Of a DNA stretch of 64,000 nucleotides, positions 1-9,881 are shown piece by piece. The notes beneath the pieces are model-generated. The model was not told the origin of the DNA, ran no database searches, and worked only from the letters and a program-made list of their open reading frames with translations. The DNA is taken from assembly GCA_026008535.1 (NCBI GenBank), contig BRKX01000004.1, forward strand, positions 41,110,501-41,174,500, read 5' to 3'. This DNA comes from Perilla frutescens. Lineage: Eukaryota; Streptophyta; Magnoliopsida; Lamiales; Lamiaceae. How positions within the stretch are numbered: position 1 is the first letter of the stretch; every line of letters begins with the position of its first letter. Position numbers and translations under genes: made by a program.

Positions 1-1443
1 CTTAGCTATTTTAGGTTTTTTGGGACTGGCCCAAAAATGGCACTTGCTTAGCTTAGCATAAAGCTTGTGCTGCCTTAGGATTGTTAACACCGCCCTTAGG
101 TACTCCAAATGATCTATCCAAGTAAGGCTATACACCAAAATATCATCAAAAAATACTAACACAGATTTCCTTAGGGATGATCTAAAAACCTGATTCATAA
201 GGGACTGGAATGTGGCATGTGCATTGCACAAGCCAAAAGGTATTACCAGGAACTCATAATGCCCATTATGGGTACTAAAAGTAGTAAGATACCTGTGCTT
301 AGGCTTCATTAGGGTCTGGAAGTATCCTGACCTGAGATCAATCTTGGAGAAGAACCTAGCCCCATGCAGTTCATCCAAGAGTTCATCAATTACTGGTATA
401 GGATAGTCATGTTTGACTGTGAGACCATTTAGGTACCTGTAGTCAACACATATCCTCCAAGTCCCATCCTTCTTCTTCACTAGCAGCACAAGTGAAGCAA
501 ATGGGCTACTGCTATTCTGTATAAGGCCACTCTCTAATAAACCCTTCACAATTTCTTCAATTTCTCCTTTCTGATCATGTGATACCCTGTAAGGATGTCT
601 ATGCTTAGGAATACTCTCTGGTTTGAGTATTATTTGGTGTTCCACACCTCTTCTAGGTGGTAAATCCTTGGGCTCTTCAAAGATGTCCTTGAATTCCTCC
701 AGTATCCCTGCTAGCTTCTGATTGTGATCATAATGGATTGCCTTTAGCTTTACCATGTACACCTCCCCTACTGGGCAAGGATGTGAGTGGTGTAGCATCT
801 GATACAGGGAGTGTTCAGATATTAGATGACATTCCCCCACTGAAGTCATGGCTTGGATTTTTATTTTCTTCCCCAACCAGTTGACAGTAAAGGTCATCTG
901 GTCATAGTCTAACTCTATGGGTGTGCAGGCCTTCAACCAATCCCTCTCTAGGATTAGGTCACAGCCCTCAGTATACAGAGTTCTAGGTGAATAGGTAAAT
1001 TGATGCCCTTGGATAGTCCATTTGAAACCATTCACCCCAGTAGAACTCACCATCATGTTCCCATTAGCAACCCTAACTAAGAGAGGCTTTGTGGGTTCTA
1101 AGTGGCATCCCAGCTCCCTAGCAGTAGTCTCTCTGATGAAACTTAGGGTGCTATCTGAGTCAATGAGTATGTGGAGTTTGTGCTCACCCACCTGCCCATA
1201 GACCCTCATGGTTGTGAATCCCCCTTCTCCAGAAATTAGATTTAATGCCATCTGTAGTTCCTCCATTTCTGCATCAGGGACCTTTCCATCTTCTTGCTGT
1301 TCATCCACAAACATTGATTGTACATAGGCCGTTTTCTCTTCCTCACTCATGATCATATAAGAAATCCTGTTCTTACACCTATAGCCAGGGGTAAATGTTT
1401 CATCACAATTGTAGCACAAACCTTTCTCCCTTCTGACTGCCAT
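1..1443 (-). CDS. Element A pol (zinc knuckle, protease, RT), partial
   Basis: This is the pol part of a retrotransposon polyprotein. I checked every codon in this frame: it is open for 481 codons from the ATG at 1443 to the window edge. In order it shows a knuckle-like CYNC...C start near 1400, an aspartic protease with DSDST at about 1155-1175 (the usual DSG has become DSD but the catalytic Asp remains), a linker, and RT with SKIDLRSGY near 345 and the FFDD active site near 140-155. It lies in the same frame as the gag ORF upstream, separated by a TAG at 1444-1446 and a TAA at 1489-1491. The long open frame contrasts with the riddled pol genes of B, G and H. The start is uncertain because the protein would normally be a Gag-Pol fusion. 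Confidence 0.85.
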   Translation of the reverse strand, partial: MAVRREKGLCYNCDETFTPGYRCKNRISYMIMSEEEKTAYVQSMFVDEQQEDGKVPDAEMEELQMALNLISGEGGFTTMRVYGQVGEHKLHILIDSDSTLSFIRETTARELGCHLEPTKPLLVRVANGNMMVSSTGVNGFKWTIQGHQFTYSPRTLYTEGCDLILERDWLKACTPIELDYDQMTFTVNWLGKKIKIQAMTSVGECHLISEHSLYQMLHHSHPCPVGEVYMVKLKAIHYDHNQKLAGILEEFKDIFEEPKDLPPRRGVEHQIILKPESIPKHRHPYRVSHDQKGEIEEIVKGLLESGLIQNSSSPFASLVLLVKKKDGTWRICVDYRYLNGLTVKHDYPIPVIDELLDELHGARFFSKIDLRSGYFQTLMKPKHRYLTTFSTHNGHYEFLVIPFGLCNAHATFQSLMNQVFRSSLRKSVLVFFDDILVYSLTWIDHLEYLRAVLTILRQHKLYAKLSKCHFWASPKKPKIAK

Positions 1444-2438
1444 CTAAGCAACAGTTAGGAATTTAAAGGGAGATTTGTTAGTGACAGGTTATGGTTTTTG
1501 GTTGGTAGATTGGCTATAGCTGTCTTTTCTTCCCCCTGACACGTGTGTAAACTTAGAACTCCCTTTGAATTTCTTTTCCATAGCTTCCAAGTTTATAATC
1601 TGCTGTTGTCCCAGTCCAATAGCATGGCTGAGGATTTGTGGCTTAAACATATGAATTAGGGATTGTATTTCCTCTCCCAGCCCATTAATAAAGCTGGCAA
1701 TAAAATAGTCCTCTGTAAATTGCCCCTTCTTCAATAACAGCATACAAGCCTTGAGCTCCTTAAACCTATCCACATAGTCAGTGTATGATCCTGTGTGGTT
1801 AAGTTTGTTGAACTCAGCAATTACCTTAGCATCCTTCAACTCCTCAAACCTTGCAGATATAATTTCCAGGAATTGATCCCAAGAGAGATCAGCCCCATTA
1901 AGGGATGAGTTTTGATACCATTGGGATGCCTTTCCTTCAAAATGCATGATAGCTAATTGTACCCTTTGTTCATCAGATATGGTAGGTAGCATTTTAAAAT
2001 AACTCTCACATTTCAAAATCCAAGCATGTGGGTACTCCCCATCAAATTTAGGAAAGTTAATTTTCGGGTAGTGGGGTTTAACCTATGTACCTGAAGTATT
2101 AGCCACCTCCCTGCCCCTAAAGAACTATATGGGACTAGGTTGATTCACCTTGCTCTTTCGCTCTATGTTAGGAGTGCCCAGAATTGAGCCTTCCTTTCCT
2201 GAATACCCGTCTTTGTCCAAGTTGGAAAGCTGCAATTGGATCGAGCCTAGTGTCTTGGCCAGATTATCAATTTTTCCATTACCCCAGTCATATGGGCCTG
2301 CAAATCTGAGGTAACCATGTTGATTTGTTCTTGTAATTTCACCTCTGTAGCATCCCTCTTAATAGCTTCAGCTTTCACCGTTTGATCTAATTATTTTTGG
2401 CTTTCTTGAAGTTCTCGGAGATGCGTGCCCTCAGCCAT
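1444..2438 (-). pseudogene. Element A gag, broken
   Basis: This is the capsid-type gag of element A. The ATG at 2438-2436 starts MAEGTHLRELQ, a beginning typical of plant gypsy gag. The body is clearest in the open stretch 2016-1489, with MLPTISDEQRVQLAIMHFEGKASQWYQ-type capsid sequence. The tryptophan/tyrosine-rich capsid core is recognisable upstream as FPKFDGEYPHAWI. It is disrupted by an early stop near 2394, a probable frameshift near 2280 and in-frame stops at about 2125 and 2083. Two more stops (1489, 1444) separate it from pol. It is not expected to make full-length Gag. Confidence 0.75.
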
Positions 2439-2448
2439 AGCAGATATA

Positions 2449-2463
2449 GGCTCTGAAGTAACA
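2449..2463 (-). promoter_or_regulatory. Element A primer binding site (degenerate)
   Basis: Read on the minus strand this is TGTTACTTCAGAGCC, close to the initiator tRNA-Met complement TGGTATCAGAGCC used by plant chromoviruses. It lies directly inside the LTR, where a primer site belongs. The mismatches make this call moderate. Confidence 0.5.
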
Positions 2464-2465
2464 GA

Positions 2466-2950
2466 TGTAGCAAACTGTAATAGTCTTGTGTTGATATAAA
2501 TTTGGGAGATTGATATTTGATTTGATATTTGATTAATTCCGTTGATGATGCTGTATTGTAAAGAAATGGGAGAAGTGAAGAGAAGATAAGGGAGAAAGTT
2601 AGAATTATCTCATTGTTTATCCTTCACAATAAGGTTCCCACTATTTATAGCTATTACATCATAGTACTATAACCCTAAAAGCATCTGGTATATGCTTTCC
2701 TAATTAATTGAAATAGCATAATTAAAATTGGGCCTTACTGGGCCTCTTAAAGGAAATAAACCAAACACTAAATATGCGGCCCAAGTCTCTAACCCGTCAG
2801 AATCTCACCCGAACCGCTATTCACATCCAAACCCGATTGAGGATTAGAAATTCCCAAACATTTTCCCATTTCAAGATCGCATTTTCACCTCCCTCTCCAG
2901 CCCTAATTCCCGACCGTTCAAACTCGTCAATAACCCCTTTGTTCATGACA
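2466..2950 (-). repeat. Element A 5' LTR
   Basis: This LTR is about 485 bp. In minus orientation it begins TGTCATGAAC and ends GCTACA, a TG...CA pair. A TATA-like box (ctatttatag on the plus strand, 2641-2650) lies in the middle, as expected for an LTR promoter. The partner LTR is outside the window, so the outer edge at 2950 is inferred from the abrupt switch to element B LTR sequence at 2951. Confidence 0.65.
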
Positions 2951-4716
2951 TGAAGCATGTTTTTTTTAAAAAATTTTATGAGTGTCCTTCGTGTTCGTCG
3001 AAGGAATCGACGAACACTGAAGAAACCCAGAAGAGGTTGCCGAAACTAGGCCGAGGAGAGAGAGAGAGAGCCCCACCGCGGGGGGGAGGGGGGGTGCGCC
3101 GCCGCGCCATACCCTCATCGGCCCAGCAAGCCTCTGCCGACGCAGGGGTGCGTCGCGGTGGGGGGGGGTCCCCGCCGGCGCCCACTAGCGCCGCGGCGGG
3201 GGGTGCCCACCGGTGCAGGGGTGCGCCGCGGTGGTGCTCTCCCCCCCGTGTTGTTCGACATCGATTCTTCTGGATATTTTCTTACCCTCTTTTCGAGCTT
3301 TTTGAGTTGTGTTATTTCCGAGTTATTTCCAAGTTTAAATTTAGAAGACTTCCAAGTTATTTTTTGATTTATTTCGAGTAAACTTTTCAAGTTATAGAAC
3401 TTGAGAAATCAAGATGTGATGTTCTTCAAATAGAACTTGGGTATTATTTAATTTCTTGTTGTTAGTAAGAAATCTTCGAAGAAGGTCGCTAAGTCGATGA
3501 TTCGACTTTCGTAGGAGGAAGTGAGCCTCGTGGGAATTTGAAGAAGGATCATCAACTCATTGCCTTATCTTCTGCTCCGTGATCGAGGTGGGTAAATCTA
3601 TACTCATCTAAAATTTGAGCTAATAAGCTCTAGAAGCATATAGGGCAAATGAGATATCCTATAAAGCATTTTTGCTCTGCCTGATTGATCTCTGTACAAG
3701 GAAGGAAGAAAATAAAGATATTATGTTATAGTTGAGCTCTCAAGCATGTTTAGAATGTTTAGAAATATAGAAATGTTAAAGTATTGTTTATGCTTAGCAT
3801 GAGATATTTAGAATTGTCTTTAGTTACAATTTGCATTTATTTATGTTCATCTCCTTGTATTTGAATGTTTATGCTTTGTTAAAAGCTCGTATAGTTAAGG
3901 ATTAAGGATTGCCTTGTTAGGGTAGCGTTATATCCCTTATAGGCCGAGATCATGCTATATTAAAGGATTAGCCCTTAGACGTTGCTCTAAGATTGGTTTT
4001 GCTAGCAAGATTAAGGAAAGAAGGAATTTAGCATTTTGCTTAAGCAGAATTTGAGCTCAGAACTTTTAAGGGAGTCACTGCTGGGTTAATTCTCTTGCAA
4101 ACTCATTTGGATATTTAAGGTAACCTCTCTTCTATCCTATGGCATGCCTAAGAGTACAGTTGACATCAGGTTTGAGCCAGGTTGGGCCCAAAAAGAAAAT
4201 AAAAAAGGTTTACGGATATGGAGATGGATTTTGCATTTTTCTCTCCATATACCGTCAGTTAATTATTGGATATCTTAAAGTTATTAAAGTGTTTTCGTTA
4301 AAACCCACTGAGTACATCAGTGCTCATGCCCCCTCTTTTTCAAATGTTTTCAGGTTGAGATGCTGAGGTTGTTGGTGGCTGTGGATATGGGTTGACTGCC
4401 AAGATTGTTTTACTTTATCTAAGTTCTTTTGAAATCCCATTATGTGATCTGCTACTCTGATACACTCTTTTTAATTCCGTTCAAGATCTATTATGATTAT
4501 CGAGACTCTATGAATATTCCCCAGATATGATTATATATATATATATAAGATGCACATTAAGTTTTATCTCCACTTCTCGAGTATATTTTCCTTTTGCCTA
4601 TGAAGATGCTTATTGAGTATCGTCGTCTATCTTTCAAAGTATATCTTTATTCATAAATCCCTTAATAACACCCTGTCCCCATTCGTTAATCCTTATCTCG
4701 GGACCGGGCTATTAGA
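2951..4716 (+). repeat. Element B 5' LTR (3' part; interrupted by A)
   Basis: This segment matches 22993-24903 of the 3' LTR closely, starting at tgaagcatg. It holds the shared hairpin (2991-3017), the G-rich tract (3070-3250) and the conserved end, which reads gggctattaga here and gggctgttaca in the 3' LTR. The first 1.36 kb of the LTR is missing because element A abuts at 2950. The short ORFs within 2950-3390 arise from the G-rich repeat and are not credible genes. Confidence 0.88.
2991..3017 (+). other. LTR leader hairpin (B, 5' LTR copy)
   Basis: The arms gtgttcgtcg (2991-3000) and cgacgaacac (3008-3017) pair perfectly over 10 bp around a 7-nt loop. It lies just ahead of the G-rich tract and well downstream of the family's TATA box, so it would be in the transcript leader. 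Matching hairpins occur at 23031-23057 and, with a longer stem, at 57236-57276. Confidence 0.6.
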
Positions 4717-4718
4717 GA

Positions 4719-4730
4719 TGGTATCAGAGC
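4719..4730 (+). promoter_or_regulatory. Element B primer binding site (tRNA-iMet)
   Basis: The sequence tggtatcagagc lies 2 bases after the LTR end. It is complementary to the 3' end of plant initiator tRNA-Met, the standard minus-strand DNA primer of many plant gypsy elements. The leader from 4731 to 5265 that follows shows no ORF or motif I recognise. Confidence 0.93.
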
Positions 4731-5265
4731 AGCCTTGCAACTCTGCAGACCTGTCCTTTTGTTTAAGTTAAGCTAAGTGTTTATGTGCATATGAAATGCT
4801 TCATGATAAGTTAAAGCAGCAACCCACAGCTCGCCATCACCTTCGTATTCTCAACCAAAAATCAAGGTATGATAGTATAGAGATTTTGGATATTGGATTC
4901 ATGATTTTTGGAATACAGGAAAGAAAAAGATTTGAGCAAGCATACCTGTTTTATGGATAAGAGAAAAATTGTGAGAATGAAATTCTAAGTAAAAGGTGTT
5001 CGAGTAAGACGATTTCTAAGATGAAAAGTTTTTGAAAAGATTTTTCGATCCCAAAAAGGCTTAAATTCATTTCTCAAAATTTTTGACTCAAGGAAAAGGT
5101 AAATATGTATGTTTAAAGACTTTAGGCACCAAAATTCTTATAAAAACTGTCAACTGCTTTAAAAGGATATATGCATGCAAGATAAAAATCTAGATGTAGT
5201 ATGATTTCAGGAGGACCTTAGGTCTCCTTTTTATAATCTAGACTGATTAAGTTATTCTCTTATAG

Positions 5266-6033
5266 ATGGTTAAGCGTCGTTCGACAGCTAGGAAAAACGT
5301 GCCTCTTTTTCACCCTGTGCAAAAAAGGGTCGAGAGGTTCAGAAAGGAGACCTGGAATGGCAACGAGCAGTTGCTGTCCTATATGGCGAGGTACCTTGAA
5401 AGGTGGGCTTGGGCGAACGACTATGGAGGAGAGCCCGGAAGCGTATCCAACTTGGAAACATGCATCCGCATGTGTGAGCACGTGCCACCTGCTTGGAGGC
5501 CTACAATGTACCATATCCTACAAAGCACGATCACCTGTGATTCCGAGACGTACACTGAGATCGAGAATCTGAAGGAGTTCTCATCAGCCTTGATGGCTCA
5601 TTGGGTGTCGGAGTATGGCCACATGCACGGCTTAGCCGAGCAGTAAGCAGACGAGCAAAACCCCTCCCTCATGGTGGAGTGAGAACTGCAAAGGGCGACT
5701 CTCAACAGTCTCCCTGGATTTCAAGCGCCACGCCCTCATGACGAAGGAACCTCAGGAGCAGGACCCTTAAATGTCCGGATCGTGAATCACATCGAGTCCC
5801 TATTTTTCTGCACTCCTCAAGTGAACCAGTGGACCCCTGCGTTCGCTTCTCAGGGTCTGGGACAGTGTATGCCCCATCAGTATGCCGAAGGGAGCATCCG
5901 CATGAGGATGTTCAAGTTCAGCGTCCCAGAGACAGTTGAAGTTGAAGATGAGGAAGAAGAAGAAAAGGACCCGGAGGAGGGCGAAAGAGAAGTGGGGTCA
6001 CCATGGAAGGAGAAGGGGAAAGGCCCGACTTAA
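5266..6033 (+). pseudogene. Element B extra ORF ahead of gag (ORF0)
   Basis: This is a reading frame between the primer site and gag that I cannot assign to any known retrotransposon domain. It starts MVKRRSTARKNVPLF, continues to a stop after AEQ near 5646 and a second stop near 5680, then runs on to an acidic end (5930-6033) rich in Glu and Asp. Two homologous copies exist in the G array: 63614-63040 and 55443-54880. They share the basic start, a CIRMCE segment, ELQRATLN, and the FKF-VPET acidic tail, so the frame was once selected for or at least inherited intact. The length would be about 255 residues. It may be an accessory protein, as in Ogre elements, which also have an ORF ahead of gag; the function is unknown. 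The interval 6034-6396 to gag is noncoding. Confidence 0.6.
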
Positions 6034-6396
6034 GAAGTGTAGGAGGTGTTGCTGTTAGAACACCTAGTTCTCGTATCTATATGTTGTCTGTCTGTTTTTC
6101 TGATGTCCGTTTAATCCGCTTTAACCAAGATCCTAATATGTAATATATGCTTTAACCTTTATAGACTCTAATAGTGGCAGTGAATTTTCTAAAAGACTGC
6201 CATATTCCGTTTGTAACCTATAACTTCATTTTATATCGATGCCAAAGTCCTCATAATGAGGAAATTTTCCCATTATGAGTGATGTCATTTAATACCCTCT
6301 TTGCTTGATTTATCTTACTTTAATTAAAGACCTTATCGAAAGGCATCCTTGCTTTGTGCAAATTCAATCAGGCGTCGCTAAATCCAGTTCTTTAGG

Positions 6397-6754
6397 ATGC
6401 CGCCTCGAAGACGTCAAGTCGAGAATGAAGATGAGAACGAACCCGAGCAAGTCCCAAACCCTGGTCCAAGAGCTGAAAGTGTGTTTTTTAAGCATAACCC
6501 TCCGTCATTTAATGGTTTAGGAGATCCAATGGATGCCGAGAAATGGGTTCTCTCCTTAGAATGAATTTTCAATTTCATAGCTTGCTTAGAAGAGAAAAAG
6601 TTAAGTTGCGCTCTTTTCATGCTGACGGATGATGCGGACTACTGATGGGAGTCCGTTCGAAGGACCATAACCCCAGAGCAATGGGAGGACTATAGTTGGA
6701 AAGATTTAAAGCACGACTTATATCAGAAGTACTTCCCGGATTGTTACCGAGAGG
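6397..6754 (+). pseudogene. Element B gag, 5' portion
   Basis: The ATG at 6397 starts MPPRRRQVENEDENEPEQ, followed by NPPSFNGLGDPMDAEKWV, the typical start of plant chromovirus Gag. Stops occur after VLSLE (near 6561) and in the DADY*WES segment (near 6643). The capsid motif YFPDCYRE at the end is cut by element C's insertion at 6754/6755 and resumes at 17463 with EMEFWNLKQ in the same sense. Confidence 0.8.
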
Positions 6755-8259
6755 TGTTCGGTATTTATTTTCACCTAAACTGCAAGTGTACAACGAGGCT
6801 TATAGGATAGCGGTGAACAAGGTCGTATCCACAGAGATTTAATGATTAATCTGCTAGTTATTCAATTTAACCGCTCGCAGTTATCTAGACTATCAAACAT
6901 GGTTGGATTTAACTAATAAAAAACTAAAGATAATAAATAAAATAAATCACCACAGCAGAAATCAACACAGATAAATCAAACACTGAAGAAAAAGACGCAT
7001 TCTAGGATTGGATAATCATTATTTAATCCATTCTCTTAATCAATCCATTTGATGTCTATGTTGGGATTTAAATCATGCTAGAACAATCACTCATGTATTC
7101 TAAACCTTCTCTCGAAGCGCCTAGATTATAGATCACACAACAAATATTAACGTCTCCGTTCAATACCTATTATGTAACTCCTAATGGTTCCAAAGATTTA
7201 TTATTCGCTAAATTAATCGCAACTCTCTCAAGTGATATTGACTAACCAGTTAATTATTCCAGATCTTGTATTAAAACTCATCTCTCGAATTATGGATTAA
7301 CACATCAAATTGTATCATTTAGTGATCAAGTAAATAATACAGATAAAACAGGAATAATCAAAACATAATTAAATCATAGACACCAAATAATATGAATCAA
7401 AAGAACTTCATAAATAAATCATAATCCAACCCTAGAATACTAGGGTTTTAGCTATCCATGGCAAAATAAACAACTAAAACAATCCACAAAATAAACATTG
7501 TATTCTAAGAATAAAGTAAATAAAACCCGGAGATTCTATATTGGCTTTGGTCTTGAACACTCTTGAATCCTTTGGTCTTGTTCTTCGCGTCTTCTTTTCT
7601 CTGCAGCAACTCTTTATTGGTAATTTTTAGGTAGGAGGAATTGTCTGTAATTTTCGTGCATTGAATCCCTTAAATACCAAGTTAAAAAAAGCCCAAAATA
7701 GGTCAAAAATCGGACATGCCCGCTGCATTCGTGACCTCGCTCTCTACCCAGTCACCCGTGACTCGGGTCGCGAGTCCACATGGCAATACGTGGCATGACG
7801 TGGCGCTGACGTGGTAGAAAATTCATGACCAACCTTGAAATTCACGACCGGGTCGTGAGTAAAACAAAGGAGAACCCTGCCTCTGTCGCGTCGTGCAAAA
7901 AAAGGGAAAATTGTGATTCGCGACCAGATTCGCGACCCCCCGGGTTGCGAGTCCAGTCGCGGGTATTTCCCAGCTCCGGTAGCCTCTCACTGTTTTGCTT
8001 CGTTCTCACTCGTTTCTCGTCCGATTGACCCGATTCTTTTTGCACCGCGTTCCTAACTTGATTTCCTATCTTTCTAGGGTGCTCCCACACTCATTTGAGG
8101 TCCACACAAAAAATGGTATTAATTCCCTTCACAATGAACAAACACGTGACATTGCACAAAACATAGAAAACTATGCAAAACTCAACACTTCATGCATGCA
8201 ATGCCCATCAAATACCACTCAAATATACCTCAAAATACATGCAAAATTTGAGGTTATAA
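6755..8259 (-). repeat. Element C 3' LTR (left)
   Basis: This LTR is about 1505 bp. It starts tgttcggtat and ends gaggttataa; the right LTR ends gaggttatca, so the final CA has mutated here. It aligns with 12257-13449 plus 17168-17457. A TATA-like box on the minus strand lies near 7668-7680 (cttaaatacc on the plus strand). The ORFs at 7825-8378 are LTR reading-frame noise. Confidence 0.9.
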
Positions 8260-8272
8260 ACTCTCCCAAACT
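8260..8272 (-). promoter_or_regulatory. Element C polypurine tract
   Basis: On the minus strand this reads AGTTTGGGAGAG, directly beside the 3' LTR. It is the expected plus-strand DNA priming site. Confidence 0.8.
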
Positions 8273-9822
8273 TAAAATATTGTTTGTCCCCAAACAAAGA
8301 ACAAAAACCAAACATGGAATTCAAACAATACATAACTCCACAATTTATAATATAGCATCTACAACCTCAAAAATCTAATCGGGAATAACAAAAACAAGCA
8401 CAACACTCAAATCATGAACACATGTGATAGATTTCAATGAGTAAATATCAAGCCAATGATCCTCATCGGTATGTGTTTCGCTCAAACACTCGAAGTGTGA
8501 TAAAATAAGGGTAAGCACTCATCGAAATATTGAACTATACACTTGATCTACCATATGCTTGCATGCAATCTAAGCTCTCCACTGACAAACAAATGTGCTC
8601 AAAATTAAGATCAAATTGGACTTTCGTTAAGGTTGTAACGTAGGCTTGGGTTAAGGTTAGGAATATTTGGCTAAAGTGACTAAAAAATTGCAACACAATC
8701 CACCATTTTTACTTTATATTCCCAACTACCTTTTCACATTCAAACACTAGTTGGAATTTTTCCAACTTTCTCCTACACCACCTTAAGTCATTTATGTTTT
8801 TTTTTCTTTCTTTCAACTTATGGACCTTTGATCTCTTTTCTTTATTTCTTTTCATTGGCACTTTTCACAACTTTTTTTCTTTTTGTGCTCTTTTCATCTT
8901 TTTTTTTCTTCTTTTCAACATTCACAAAGCATTTTTTTTTGTGCACCAACAAAAATTCACCAATTATCACCATTTTTTTCCATCCCAACTCTATAATTCC
9001 TTACCCTTCTTCCTATTTCTCCACAAGAATCAACAAATGACATCCCAAATAGGCTTCCAAAGAAAAGGCAATTAGGCACAAAAGGGCTTGCAAAGGAATA
9101 TAATGAATTTAGGATAGTGTATGGATAAATAGCTAAAGAAAAGATGGCCTACTATCATCTCCTATTTTCAAGCATAGCAACTCAATCTCAAGCAAGACGA
9201 CATGCAAGTTCTAGAGAAACAAGTGTACAGACAACCAACACACAAGAACAAAAATTAAGACAAAAGTCTTATAGGCTCAAAAATCTCACAGCTCAACATT
9301 GGACAAAATAAAGCTCGAAGAACTCCAAAACACATGCTCATTCAAATCATGCTATACGTGCTCAAATCATCCCCAATCAAATATCTTAATTATAAGTACT
9401 AAACCATAAACCATAAAGCATATATCATCAAAATCCCAAGTAAAATTCAAGACCAAAATTCAAAAATTTTCAAACTTTTCGGAAAAATAAAAACAAAAAC
9501 TAAACACGTAAAACAGGTAAAAAAACACAAAAAAACACAATAAAGGTCTAGACACTACAAGCATACATCCCCCCAAACTTATTCAAATCCACGGGATGGA
9601 ATAAGTTTGCAAAAATGCATGTAGGTGTCGTCGACCACTTACAACGATCACATGGATGTCCGGTTGGGTTCAACGTCCTCTCCCAAACTTGTCGACAGAC
9701 AAGTTGATCAAATTGCTATCCCCCAAAGTATAGCATCCATCCGGTCTTTACCTGCATAACTTAGAAAAAGAAGTGAAAAACATAAAAAAGAAAAAAAACT
9801 AACTAAAATAAAATAAAACATA
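8273..9822 (-). other. Element C 3' noncoding region
   Basis: About 1.55 kb without a credible gene. It contains a T-rich stretch (8797-8960; A-rich in the sense strand) and segments shared with the same region of element F, for example agatggcct near 9143 and gcaagttctag near 9203. A second polypurine-like tract lies at 9568-9580 (tccccccaaactt on the plus strand). The Phe-rich frames at 8794-9075 merely translate the T-rich run. Confidence 0.7.
9568..9580 (-). promoter_or_regulatory. Second polypurine-like tract in C
   Basis: The plus strand tccccccaaactt reads AAGTTTGGGGGGA in the sense direction, very like the LTR-adjacent tract but about 1.3 kb inside the element. Element F has an equivalent pair. 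Confidence 0.5.
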
Positions 9823-9856
9823 TTGGGTTGCCTCCCAACAAGCGCTGCATTTAACG
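9823..9856 (-). other. Conserved post-pol motif (C copy)
   Basis: In the sense direction this contains GCGCTTGTTGGGAGGCAACC, just after the end of the protease frame. Element F has a recognisable version (51230-51260) between its integrase and env-like ORF. In C the motif follows protease directly, which marks where RT to integrase was lost. It may be an RNA signal such as a splice or translation element; that is inference. Confidence 0.6.
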
Positions 9857-9881
9857 TCGACAACCAGACGAATTTGGGAAC

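Larger units (their letters stand above)
1..2950 (-). mobile_element. Element A: Ty3/gypsy retrotransposon, 5' half only
   Basis: This is the 5' half of a minus-strand Ty3/gypsy element; the rest lies left of the window. Read right to left it has a short LTR (2950-2466), a degenerate initiator tRNA-Met primer site (2463-2449), a broken gag (2438-1444) and pol (1443 to the edge). The domain order protease then RT is Ty3/gypsy. The RT wording (LLVKKKDGTWR, FFDDILVYS) resembles plant chromoviruses, perhaps the Reina group, but integrase and chromodomain are not visible. The right LTR edge meets sequence matching the middle of element B's LTR (22993 onward), so A appears to have inserted into B's 5' LTR. 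The missing first 1.36 kb of that LTR should then lie beyond A's far end. Confidence 0.85.

Noticed and set aside
2950..3390. Overlapping ORFs on both strands, Gly/Pro/Arg-rich
   Set aside because: They translate the G-rich LTR tract. Similar artefacts appear in every copy (22987-23445, 54285-54674, 56900-57282) with different reading frames.
8794..9075. Phe-rich ORFs that look like membrane proteins
   Set aside because: They arise from a T-rich run in the 3' noncoding region of element C; the equivalent run in F gives a different frame.
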